From assembly GCA_034411995.1 (NCBI GenBank), contig DAOUME010000007.1:372001-436000 (forward strand): a stretch of 64,000 nt of DNA. Reading direction: 5' to 3'. The DNA is from JAUVXJ01 sp034411995. Its GTDB lineage: Bacteria; Chloroflexota; Anaerolineae; UBA7937; B3-Chlor. A model generated the notes under the pieces. That model did no database searches and had not been told where the DNA came from. It saw only the letters and a program-made list of their open reading frames with translations. The stretch's first letter is position 1. The number at the start of each line of letters is the position of its first letter. Position numbers and translations under genes: made by a program. Positions 28,001 through 35,058 of this stretch are shown here, piece after piece.

Positions 28001-28846
28001 CCGGATGAGCCGCTATACCTGTTGAACCTGGGGAGCTGTTACGAGAGCCTGGGCGAGTACGATCGCGCCGCCGAGCAGTATCAGGAGGCGGCGGCGCTGA
28101 GGCCTGACTGGCCTCTGGTGCACGAGCACCTGGCCAGCCTGGCTGAGGCGAAGGGTGAGCCCCGGGAGGCCCTGATGAGCTACAGCAAGGCGCTCCAGGC
28201 CGATCCCACCAACGCTAACTACCACCTGAAGATAGGCGTGCTGCATAAAGAGCAAGGTCGGCCAGACCTGGCGCTGAGGGAGCTCAAGAGGGCCAAGGAG
28301 CTGTCCGGCGACATGCCAGAGGTCTACCACCAGATGGCTGAGATAGAAGACGAGCAGGGCAACTACGATGAGGCCCTGCACCTGTACCATGAGGCTCTGC
28401 GCGCGAGGCCGGACGACGTTCCTTCGCACGTCAGGCTGGGTGAGCTCTGTGAGAGGCTGGGACACACCGACAAAGCGGCCGCGCACTTGAAAAAGGCGGT
28501 CGAGCTAGAGCCGGCTAATTCGACGGCTCACGCCGTACTGGGTCGCATACTGGAGGGGCAGGGGAAACACAATGATGCCTTGCAGGAGTATCGGGCTGCT
28601 CTGCACCACGATCCGGAGGATTTTGGGCCGTACTTCGGGGCGGGGATGGTCTACAAGAAGCTCAAGCAGTACCCGGAGGCGGTCGAGATGTTCCGCCAGG
28701 CTGTGAAGCTGGATCCTCACAACAGCGAGGCCTACAAGCAGTTGGCCGCGACGAGCGCGCTGGCCTTCTTCGTGGCCCGGGGTGCACCCTCCGCTGAGAG
28801 ACTCCAGGGGCGGAATGAGAGAAAACGGGAGGCAAAGACAGCGTGA
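22034..28846 (+). CDS. Giant NACHT-like STAND NTPase with an extended TPR array
   Basis: A 2270-residue protein. Residues about 75-330 are a NACHT-type P-loop domain: Walker A GQAGGGKT (101-108), VPLYVELGAL, Walker B LFLLDGLE (185-192), then CLAACRTEDYRAF. A helical region follows to about 440. From about residue 530 almost to the end it is a near-continuous tetratricopeptide array, roughly 45-50 units of 34 residues with the W/L-G-Y-A-A-P pattern (for example YHELGLAYLKKGQMQDALAA). No signal peptide or membrane helix, so it is cytoplasmic. STAND NTPases act as signal-gated switches that oligomerise and recruit effectors. Its stop overlaps the GTG start of a caspase-clan protease gene, which suggests a stoichiometric partnership. 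Function is inferred from architecture. Confidence 0.92.
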   Translation: MGEIEDGGTRESPEEFGGDGRVEVIDVQATVGKYLQSLVDDPRLQRICSSYVPMRVATSDGTAVGWQDDEGWADAEPDTALQSTSDLLERFHRWKRVVLLGQAGGGKTATLLWLAVQQARRALEGHGLGAQGALDSVEYVPLYVELGALQRGEGLHQALVVPFTEHGLPVDAATLDRVLAGNRILFLLDGLERVRDNHVLDQLAQMVEAGDARCLAACRTEDYRAFRRWLDDPHTLVLQELDAEERIAYLEAQLPESARSFAVQRARGDRRLWELLRIPLYAAVYAELVQAAPSGPGLPEGSSVVQGGVERLLEAASEASPNLDVDGAKQRLAGLALYLQRISEYGAPQPGFGQLVAQLEPAGAGLSRQWVSNLASTGVVSVSREQDTVSFSDPMVRDYFVALAVNDSYAGVLPTSICLDSEEAAQRWEGVLLHLYQLVEDRLAYLQQLLQIRIDGWGPRMAAKCLAFNESSREARELTASLALLDSLDLTSVYKLGMALRDLGQADDAAVLFEGIIGREQADPSSRQELLGYREKCSPPGEPDGRLLGDPEKLISRRNLGLLYREMDQMDRAVSELEAAVEGANAACSDTYHELGLAYLKKGQMQDALAAFQHAIALEPGVAVYHNSLGIALNRLQRYAEAQAELQQATMLEPKSAAPYLELGVAYANQGWYAEALAAYQAAEERDPRDPSCPHRMSELLVTQERWDEAAEALSRAVNLGPDRADWRFQLATLYERLGRTRDALSEYEQAAHNDPRNAQCRHRAGILSRGMGRMAGAINHLTGAVELEPERADWAFDLASALAADGRDQEAWVWSERAVKLAPDEAHYRVLAGGILSRLGRSAEAEDQLRRALEQDEDMPTAHEELGLLLDSQGRWDEAVSHFEAAIALDPDEALYHRRLGRALGRLGRGDAAVSALTRAIELDPSLAEAKADLGDVYEQMGRDVEAARLYTEAVSMAPHSARYHLRAAALCHKMGRAEEARDHLEAATSQEPGNGEVHFLLGRLHETDGALEEALEEYEEALGISPGEAEYHLGAASAARRLGRLNKARAEAEAAVDLEPDLPEPSHELGRVLQELDLPKDAAVFLERAADAAPHDANVQLHYAMALRDLDRREEAISVLESVRRLVSAPVLVYSELADLYAAQGRTPEALEQVDEAIDMEPENAAHYLKKGILLRRRGEAELSAATLERARDLAPDDPEILWELGQSLEQVGRQDEARTVYEEAVDLAPDEHKYELTYGICCKAVGDWNAAERALSRAVELAPEDAESSYELGDFRLERGDPDQAAPLLEKATALNPDHGLYHRSLGRAYAALGMEDKAIDALDRASSLVEGDPELLYELAGAVASQGYAQRALALYRQALDLRPDEPRYVARVAEMLQELGQDDEALSTLEQISWSGDEVPEIQGVLTQLYRSGQRLEDAARAAQRAVQLAPSSAEYRARYAEVLDDLGRADEALAELEESVRLEPQDAGHRFSLGRLYEKRGLAELAMEQYEGATRLAPEQGDYHFHLGRLLARFGRADEATAELGKAVALDSDDPEVCLTAGEVLYEQGLYEEALSQFERALELDRGLVAARRGAGASLRELSEYERAIEELEQAVELDPDDAESHFELALAYEAADRLDDAAESSQTAIDLAPDEAKYHRLRGRVLRTKGEPEAALECLRHALALNDEDFETYYELSLAHEMREEYDEAAAVYQRALELSEDSPQSRDRLAAVGSSVAKSLPTPAASDWLRRMESVLHQSLARRPKDAAAYSQLGLIHVKDGRAEKALEECRKAVELEPDNPLHRRNLAVILRSLGRHQEAVDELVTACDMDAADPANHYELGLSYLAVGKAEPATAALETATQLAPTRGDYHHALATAYEGAGRHEEAIAALVSALEQKPDVAERHHRLGKLYQARERYQSALEEYLSAVDLEPEEAEYYHDAGIAYGQMRRQEKAAEYLTEATNREDGNPHWWSELGASLESQHRFDEAEMALKKAIRLAPDEPLYLLNLGSCYESLGEYDRAAEQYQEAAALRPDWPLVHEHLASLAEAKGEPREALMSYSKALQADPTNANYHLKIGVLHKEQGRPDLALRELKRAKELSGDMPEVYHQMAEIEDEQGNYDEALHLYHEALRARPDDVPSHVRLGELCERLGHTDKAAAHLKKAVELEPANSTAHAVLGRILEGQGKHNDALQEYRAALHHDPEDFGPYFGAGMVYKKLKQYPEAVEMFRQAVKLDPHNSEAYKQLAATSALAFFVARGAPSAERLQGRNERKREAKTA

Positions 28847-31440
28847 CGCTGACCACTTCCAGAGAGCTATTCGCTACAGCGAAGCTTAGCCTCGACCTGG
28901 GCCACGAGGAGCTTGCAGTCCTCCTGCTCCAGCATCTCCTGGGCGAGCTACCAGGACACGTTGCTGCTCATTGCCTTCTCGGACACAGACAGGTAGCGCT
29001 CGAGGGATGGTCCGAGGCCGAGGAACACTTCCGGTATCCTCTCACCGTCGATCCCCTGAATCTGTCCGCGCTGGCCGGGATGGCTCGTGTGGACGTGGCC
29101 AGGGGTAGGTCTCCCGAGGAGAGCAAGTACGTGCGGATGCTGTGTGCTCTGTATCCTTGGGCTGGTGAGGCCAGCAGCCTCCTGGGGAAGCCATGGGATG
29201 ACCCGGCTCCCCTGGGGTTGGCGCGTATACTGACCTGGGCAGGACGCCACGAGGAGGCGATTCCCTTCTACGAGGCTGCCTGCCAGAGCGCACAGGATGA
29301 CCCGGAATGGCGGGCGGTCGTGGAGGTTCTGCTGACTGAGGCGCTCTGGAAGGCGGGCCGGCTCGATGAAGCCAGGCCACTGGCAGATCGCCTGGTTAAT
29401 CAGCATGGGATGTGGATCAGGCCGATGCTGATGCTGGCCGACATGACTCTGGAGCAGCGGGACGATGCCCTGGGCACGTCTCTGTTTCACGATGCCATCG
29501 CTCTCGATGCCAGCGGTGTGATCGCTTGGGAACTGTTCGGCGGCGACCACCGTTACGACTGGTTTCTGGAGCGGACGTTTCAACTGGAGGCCCCCTCGGT
29601 GGGGGAACTGGAAGGGGTGCCGGAAGTGCTGAGATGCTTGTTGAGCGACGAGCCCCTTCCCGGACCGGTTGCTCAGGCCGAGTACGTCCACGGGCGGCTG
29701 ACCCCCGGCGTGCAGCCGGGACCCGAGCAGGCCAAGGGAGGGATCGCGGGATGCCCGGCTTTCTCAGCCTCGCAGCGCAAACGACTCCCGACCTCAGCTC
29801 GTTCGCTGGAGGAGCCGACCCTGGCCCCCGAACCTGAGGAGATGAACGGCGTGCGGCTGATGATCAGCAGCCGCGACAGGATTGTTGCCCGATACGGGGA
29901 GGACGGCTTCCGGGAGCTGGATGCCAGACTCTCCGAGTTGTGCGCGGCGATAGCTCGCTCCACTGGTGACGAGAGTCTCAAGATCTACGTGGACGAGGGC
30001 CCCTCTCTCGCCGAGTTCGGCATGAGCGCAACAGACCCATCCGACGCAGGACAGATCGCCGGGCTGCTGAGGGAATTGGAATCGAGACTCGGCAGGGAAG
30101 GCAGGAAGGTCGCATCGTTGCTGATCGTTGGCGGGGACGAGATCATCCCCTTCCACAGGCTCGCCAATCCGGCTGACGACGATGACCCCGAGATACTGTC
30201 CGACTGGCCGTACTCTGCTGCGGAAGGGAGTTCTGTGCTTTCCCGTTTCAGCGTGGGGCGGCTGCCCGACCGCGGAACCAGCGACCTGGAGGCGTTTCTG
30301 GGTCTGGTGGAGCAGACTATTGCTCACCACGATTCCCCTGCGAGGGGGGGCGATGGTGTCGGCGCTTCTTCGCGGTTCAACCCCTTGAGGAGACTGCTGG
30401 GCGCGCGCCACCAACAGTGGAGCAGCATCGGCTATTCGGCCGAGATCTGGGCGGAGGCTTCGCGCGCTGTGTTCGAGATCATAGGCGACTCCAGCAAGCT
30501 ACAGGTCTCTCCGCCGTTGACGGACTACGACTTCCTCAGCACGTACGATCAGTTCCCCACGCTGGGCTACTTCAATCTGCATGGGTTCCGAGGCAGTCCA
30601 TACTGGTACGGGCACGGTGAATCTGAGTACGGCTCTCCCCTGGTGCCGATTGCACTGACGCCGCTCTCGGTCTCCTGGGCGAGCGCACAGGGTTCGTTCG
30701 TGTACTCCGAAGCCTGCTACGGAGCCGATTTGCTGGGAGAGTATCCCGATGGTTCCATAGCCCAGAACATCCTGGGCGGCGGAGCCCTGGGATTCGTGGG
30801 CTGCACCGCCATGTCCTACGGCACGCTGGCGCCGCCTCTTTCGGGCGCGGACCTGCTGGGCGCGCACCTCTGGGAGGGCCTGCTGGCAGGGCTTCCCATT
30901 GGAGATGCACTCCGTAGAGCCAGGGCGGCCTTCGTCCGGTCAGTCGCAGACGAACAGGGGTATCTGGACGGCGAGGACCAGAAAGCACTGGCGAGTATCG
31001 TGCTCTACGGAGACCCGTCACTGAGCCTGCGAGGCGCGCCGCTGTGTCCGGACCTGGAGGCCGAGGTGGAGGTTGCCTGTCCTCCGCTGGCTTGCTGTTC
31101 CAGGATGATGGATGCGGAAGCGCTGCCCCTCCCGAAAGAGGTGCGGGAGAAGGTGGAAAAGAGTCTGCCTTTCCTCCAGGGCGATGGCTTGCTGGCCCAC
31201 CCCCTGATCTTGTGCAGGGCTGCTTGTTCGAGCGGGAAGTGCGGCGGCCAGGCGTGCAGTTGTGAACCCTCGAACGGTGCTGGAGTGTCCGGACTGGTCC
31301 AGGCGTCCCAGCAGCACGTCGTATCCAAGGGAGCGAACGAGCTGCGTCACGTGGTCAAGGTTACCGTCAACGCCGACGGCGACGTAGTCAAGGTGTTGGT
31401 CTCCCGCGGGGGGACGCGCACGGACGAAGGAAACAGGTAG
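28843..31440 (+). CDS. Caspase-clan (C25/gingipain-like) cysteine protease with N-terminal TPR-like region
   Basis: An 865-residue protein. Residues about 1-230 are TPR-like helices. The region about 330-730 resembles peptidase family C25: strand ASLLIVGGDEIIPF, then the catalytic His in FNLHG (H580), and the catalytic Cys in YSEACYGADL (C625), 45 residues apart as usual for clan CD. GFVGCTAMSYG and IVLYGDPSLSL complete the fold. After residue 740 is a cysteine-rich segment (CSSGKCGGQACSC), then a C-terminal motif HVVKVTVNADGDVVKVLVSR that is also found at the end of the 78-residue protein at 38868. No signal peptide, unlike secreted gingipains. GTG start overlapping the NTPase stop (GTGA). 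Probably an intracellular effector protease. Confidence 0.88.
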   Translation: MTLTTSRELFATAKLSLDLGHEELAVLLLQHLLGELPGHVAAHCLLGHRQVALEGWSEAEEHFRYPLTVDPLNLSALAGMARVDVARGRSPEESKYVRMLCALYPWAGEASSLLGKPWDDPAPLGLARILTWAGRHEEAIPFYEAACQSAQDDPEWRAVVEVLLTEALWKAGRLDEARPLADRLVNQHGMWIRPMLMLADMTLEQRDDALGTSLFHDAIALDASGVIAWELFGGDHRYDWFLERTFQLEAPSVGELEGVPEVLRCLLSDEPLPGPVAQAEYVHGRLTPGVQPGPEQAKGGIAGCPAFSASQRKRLPTSARSLEEPTLAPEPEEMNGVRLMISSRDRIVARYGEDGFRELDARLSELCAAIARSTGDESLKIYVDEGPSLAEFGMSATDPSDAGQIAGLLRELESRLGREGRKVASLLIVGGDEIIPFHRLANPADDDDPEILSDWPYSAAEGSSVLSRFSVGRLPDRGTSDLEAFLGLVEQTIAHHDSPARGGDGVGASSRFNPLRRLLGARHQQWSSIGYSAEIWAEASRAVFEIIGDSSKLQVSPPLTDYDFLSTYDQFPTLGYFNLHGFRGSPYWYGHGESEYGSPLVPIALTPLSVSWASAQGSFVYSEACYGADLLGEYPDGSIAQNILGGGALGFVGCTAMSYGTLAPPLSGADLLGAHLWEGLLAGLPIGDALRRARAAFVRSVADEQGYLDGEDQKALASIVLYGDPSLSLRGAPLCPDLEAEVEVACPPLACCSRMMDAEALPLPKEVREKVEKSLPFLQGDGLLAHPLILCRAACSSGKCGGQACSCEPSNGAGVSGLVQASQQHVVSKGANELRHVVKVTVNADGDVVKVLVSRGGTRTDEGNR

Positions 31441-31442
31441 AG

Positions 31443-33959
31443 ATGACTCTCGAGCGGTACTGGCGTCCTGAAAACGATACCGGGTATGGGTTCCACTACT
31501 ACGTAGACACGGAGCACTGCAGCCCGGAGGACATCAAGTTCTGGGTGCCTGAGCTGAAGGCCTTGGGTGCTAGCTGGTTGGTGGTGGTTTCCAGGCTGGA
31601 CACCCCGCTGCCCCAGTTCTTCGTGCAGCGGCTGGTGGAGAGCGAGATCGAGCCTGTCGTGCGGCTGAAAACGCCTGCCATCCAGCCCCTCGACCGTCCG
31701 GCCCTGGCTGAGTTGCTGAGGACCTACGCTGGCTGGGGCGTCCACTACGTGGAGGTGTTCTCGGAGGCCAACTGCTCCTCACGATGGCCTCTTCAGGAGT
31801 GGTGCCGCCCTTCCCTCGTCGAGCGGTTCGTGGACATGCTGCTACCTTGCCTGGAGGAGATGCAGGAGGCAGGTCTTCATCCGGTGTTCCCCGCTTTGCG
31901 TCCCGGGGGTGAGTACTGGGACCTCAGCTTTCTTCAGAGTTCCCTGGAGTTGTTGGCCACCAACGTCGATGGATCTGTCCTGGAGAACATGGCCATCGGC
32001 ACGCGCAATCACGGCTTCGGGAGAGTTCTTTCGTGGGGCGAGGGCGGACGGGCCCGGTGGGGGATGGCCAGACCCTACTTCCGACCTGAGGGAAGTCAGG
32101 ATCACATGGGGCACCGCCTGTTCGAGTGGTACAACGAGATCGTTCGCTCCACGGTGGGGTACTCCCTCGGTCTCCTGGGCCTGGGCAGCGCCGTCCTCGG
32201 CGAACCTGGTTCTCCTTCCGATGGGGCATGGGACGACGGGGGTGCCTACGCCGCGCGCGCCATGTCCATCGCCAACGAGGTAATGGACGGGGTGGCTCCT
32301 GAATACGTCATCAATCATGCTTTCTGGTTGCTGGCGTCCCAGGCAGAAGGTGCAGGCAGCGCCCACGCCTGGTACAGCGCACAGGGCGAGGGCTGCCAGG
32401 CTGTCTCGGCGATGAAAGGGCTGTTGAAGCATTCCCGGCCAGTGGAAGACACGCAGCCTTCGCCGGAGCCCCCCATTCCAACTCCGCAGCAGCCGACGGA
32501 CATCGAGTTCGTCGGCCTCTCGGAAGAGATGATAGGCAGGCTGCGGATCGACGGGCCACAGCAGAGCGGGGAGCCATACTGGAAGGTCGTGCGCGTGGAG
32601 GTCAGGCCGGACACGCAGAGCATGAGCGCCTTCGCCATCGCCAATGCCGATGTCGTGCGCTTCTCCTGGCCTGACGGCGAGTTCCTGTCCTCCCCGAAAG
32701 ATGACCCCTACGCCCCGGAAGGTGCGCGGCAGAGCGCCGCGTCCATGCCCATGTTCGCTGCCTGGGGCTCCTACTCGGTGGAGGTGGTGGGCAACAGTCA
32801 GGTTCTGTGTGGGTTTGGCCTCTACGGCGACGAGCTCGAGCCCGATACCGCGCGAAATCACCCGGTGCTGGTCACTTTCAGTCTGGTAGACCCCTCGGAC
32901 CACGATGGGGAGCCAGAGGATCCGGAGCCGCCCGAACCGCCTGCCCCGGACCCCCAACCAGTTCCGCCAGACCCGGTGGACCCGCCAGCTCCAGACCCGG
33001 TGGACCCGCCAGCGCCGGACCCGAGCTACCCGACGGAGTACGGCGCTTTCGCCCGGCCTCCCCTGGACAACGGCATGGGCATTCACTTCGGCCTGAATAC
33101 GACGACGGAAGCCATGGCCCTGGATATCGCCAGGGCCATGGAGATGAGGCTGACCTGGGGCACGCTCTGCTACCAGGGAGAGGAGCAGCTCCTGCGGTGT
33201 GCGAAGATGATGTGGGACGCCGGCATCATGCCCGTCTGCAGACAGATCACCCCCGTCAATCGTCGGCATCCCTTTGGCAGCGATGCACGTGTCCTGGTGG
33301 AGAACGGGATCCCGGCCTACATCCAGATTTTCAACGAGCCTTCCGATGAGCGCGAGTGGGAGAATGAGAGGCCGAGGGATTACAGGGAAAGATGGGCCAG
33401 CCTGTGGGCTGAGAAGGCTGAGGATGTCTACAACTCTGGAGGCTATCCCGGTCTCCAGTGCCTGAGTGTGGGAGAGCTGGAGGCAGCCATAGACGCACTG
33501 GGGAGTGGCAGTCCTATATGGCAGCGCGTGTGGTTCTCTTCCCACAACTACGCCCTCAACCACCCACCGGATTGGAAAGGGGACGTTTGGTGTGTGATGG
33601 GCTTCGAGTTCTTCGCCGAGGCCTTCCAGAGACGCCTGGGTTTCGTCCCGCCCATTATCTGCGCGGAGGGAGGCTGGCTGTACGGAGCCTACGACGATCC
33701 TCGCTATCCGCGGGTCGAGGGTGAGATTCACGCCAAGTACACGAGGCACGTGTACAAGTGGTTCCGCAGGGGCAAGCTGACCGGCGGTGGGCCGTTGCCT
33801 GAGTATCTGTTCGCCGTGTGTCCCTGGATACTCAGCGGGCCCAGCGACGAGGCGTGGTACGGGTACACGACCAGGGAGCTGACCATCGAGGCGGTGAAGA
33901 GCATACCTGAGTTCGTTCGGGTTCGTGCCGCCTCGGCAGAGGGACGCGGGGAGGAGTAG
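31443..33959 (+). CDS. Tandem glycoside-hydrolase-like TIM-barrel protein
   Basis: An 838-residue protein with two barrels of the clan-A glycosidase type (GH39/GH5-like). Barrel 1 (about 1-340) is GYGFHYYV...ELKALGASW with VEVFSEAN: the acid/base Glu (E108) is kept but the usual NEP is SEA. A central beta-rich region (about 350-510) and a Pro-rich linker with DPVDPPAP repeats lead to barrel 2 (about 545-830), which has an intact IFNEP (E632) and a putative nucleophile ICAEGGW (E742). No signal peptide. Homologous to the protein at 43374. It starts two bases after the protease stop, inside the sigma-54 operon. Substrate unknown; cell-wall glycan is a guess from context. Confidence 0.82.
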   Translation: MTLERYWRPENDTGYGFHYYVDTEHCSPEDIKFWVPELKALGASWLVVVSRLDTPLPQFFVQRLVESEIEPVVRLKTPAIQPLDRPALAELLRTYAGWGVHYVEVFSEANCSSRWPLQEWCRPSLVERFVDMLLPCLEEMQEAGLHPVFPALRPGGEYWDLSFLQSSLELLATNVDGSVLENMAIGTRNHGFGRVLSWGEGGRARWGMARPYFRPEGSQDHMGHRLFEWYNEIVRSTVGYSLGLLGLGSAVLGEPGSPSDGAWDDGGAYAARAMSIANEVMDGVAPEYVINHAFWLLASQAEGAGSAHAWYSAQGEGCQAVSAMKGLLKHSRPVEDTQPSPEPPIPTPQQPTDIEFVGLSEEMIGRLRIDGPQQSGEPYWKVVRVEVRPDTQSMSAFAIANADVVRFSWPDGEFLSSPKDDPYAPEGARQSAASMPMFAAWGSYSVEVVGNSQVLCGFGLYGDELEPDTARNHPVLVTFSLVDPSDHDGEPEDPEPPEPPAPDPQPVPPDPVDPPAPDPVDPPAPDPSYPTEYGAFARPPLDNGMGIHFGLNTTTEAMALDIARAMEMRLTWGTLCYQGEEQLLRCAKMMWDAGIMPVCRQITPVNRRHPFGSDARVLVENGIPAYIQIFNEPSDEREWENERPRDYRERWASLWAEKAEDVYNSGGYPGLQCLSVGELEAAIDALGSGSPIWQRVWFSSHNYALNHPPDWKGDVWCVMGFEFFAEAFQRRLGFVPPIICAEGGWLYGAYDDPRYPRVEGEIHAKYTRHVYKWFRRGKLTGGGPLPEYLFAVCPWILSGPSDEAWYGYTTRELTIEAVKSIPEFVRVRAASAEGRGEE

Positions 33960-34565
33960 ATGCGAGGCTGGAACATTCGTGAGCGCATGAGGGATGCGAT
34001 TCCCACGCGCGCTGGCGCAGCGGAAACTGAGACCTCATATCCTGAGGGCGACTACGAGATGCTGGACCCTGGTCGCGAAGTGCCCTACGCGGAGGACGAG
34101 ACGCCGTCAGTATGCCACCTCAGTCCGTTCATCGACGAAATGGAAGACATGATCTGTTCTGCGGCCAAGGTGCCGCTCACCTCGAAGGCCCTGGTGGATC
34201 AGGAGCAATGCCTGGCCACCCTCGACGTGCTCCGTGCGAGCTGGCCCCTCGAGGTCCTGGAGGCTCAGCGCGTGCTGGCTCAACAGGGAGAAGTCCTCGA
34301 ACGGGCAGAGCAGGAGGGGGAAGAGATCAAGCGACGCGCCGAGAGGCAGGCGGAGCTCATTCTCGATCAAAGCCAACTGGCAAAGGTGGCCGAAGTTCGC
34401 GCCCAGGAGGTAATCGAGGCGGCGCAGGAAGAGGCGGTGCGCATCAGGGCGCGGGCTGAGCAGGACGCGCGAGACGTGTACGAGGGGCTCGAGCACGAGC
34501 TCGGTATGCTCACGCGCGACATCAAAGACCTGGTGGCCGCCCGCCTGAAGAGGCTAAAGAGCTGA
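33960..34565 (+). CDS. DivIVA/SepIVA-like coiled-coil protein
   Basis: A 201-residue protein. About 60 N-terminal residues are acidic and probably disordered. The segment VPLTSKALVDQEQCLATLDV then LEVLEAQRVLAQQGEVLERA matches a conserved family of cytoplasmic coiled-coil proteins related to DivIVA/SepIVA, followed by a long Glu/Ala/Arg-rich coiled coil (about 110-195). Such proteins organise septal or polar wall synthesis. The ATG follows the previous stop directly, with GGGGAGGAG upstream. Its position beside MraZ-like and FtsZ-like genes supports a link to division. Family assignment is by pattern only. Confidence 0.7.
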   Translation: MRGWNIRERMRDAIPTRAGAAETETSYPEGDYEMLDPGREVPYAEDETPSVCHLSPFIDEMEDMICSAAKVPLTSKALVDQEQCLATLDVLRASWPLEVLEAQRVLAQQGEVLERAEQEGEEIKRRAERQAELILDQSQLAKVAEVRAQEVIEAAQEEAVRIRARAEQDARDVYEGLEHELGMLTRDIKDLVAARLKRLKS

Positions 34566-34571
34566 TCGGAG

Positions 34572-35021
34572 ATGGATGAGTACGGGATGTTGCTGGGAAC
34601 TTACAGGGGCTTGCCGCTAACGCGAGAGGGTGTACTCTTGCCCGATCATCTTCGTGCGGAGTTTGGCCAGGGCTACGTGATCACCAGAGGGCTGGATGGG
34701 TGCGTGGCGGTTTTCCCCCTGTCAGTGTGGGAAGTCCTGCTGGAGCGTATTGAACGTGGCACCTCCTTTCTCAAGTCAAGTGCACGTCTCTTTCAGAGGC
34801 ATTTCCTCGGAGGGGCGTCCGTGGAAGCGCTGGGACCTGAGGGCCTGATTCGTGTTCCGGACTACTTGCGCCAGCATGCTGATCTGGAAGATGAGGTGGT
34901 GCTGGTGGGGGTCGGTAACCGCCTGGAGATCTGGTCCGCCAAACGGTGGATTCACGAAGAGTTCCGAATGAACGAACGGTCACTCTGCTGCTCAGAGGAA
35001 CTGAGCGAGCTAGGGCTATGA
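34572..35021 (+). CDS. mraZ: MraZ-like protein with degenerate DNA-binding motifs
   Basis: A 149-residue protein with the tandem SpoVT/AbrB-like fold of MraZ: GLPLTREGVLLPDHLRAEFG, VITRGLDGCVAVFPLSVWE, FQRHFLGGASVEALG, then GLIRVPDYLRQHADL and VVLVGVGNRLEIWSAKRW. Canonical MraZ is a ring-shaped repressor of the dcw cluster that binds DNA through two DXXXR motifs. Here the first reads TREGV and the second GPEGL, so the Asp and Arg are lost in both. It may keep the ring but not bind DNA as usual. It lies in the operon between the coiled-coil and amidase genes and not at the head of a dcw cluster, so it is a probable paralogue. Confidence 0.82.
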   Translation: MDEYGMLLGTYRGLPLTREGVLLPDHLRAEFGQGYVITRGLDGCVAVFPLSVWEVLLERIERGTSFLKSSARLFQRHFLGGASVEALGPEGLIRVPDYLRQHADLEDEVVLVGVGNRLEIWSAKRWIHEEFRMNERSLCCSEELSELGL

Positions 35022-35058
35022 TCCGCGAGGGTTTTGAAGCTGGGGAGGATGACCTGGG

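Noticed and set aside
22034..28846. Repetitive DNA that could suggest a CRISPR array or a mobile repeat.
   Set aside because: The repetition is at protein level (34-residue TPR units); the DNA units vary too much for direct repeats.
32930..33030. Short tandem DNA repeat.
   Set aside because: It encodes the Pro/Asp linker (DPVDPPAP twice) inside a gene; simple linker expansion explains it.
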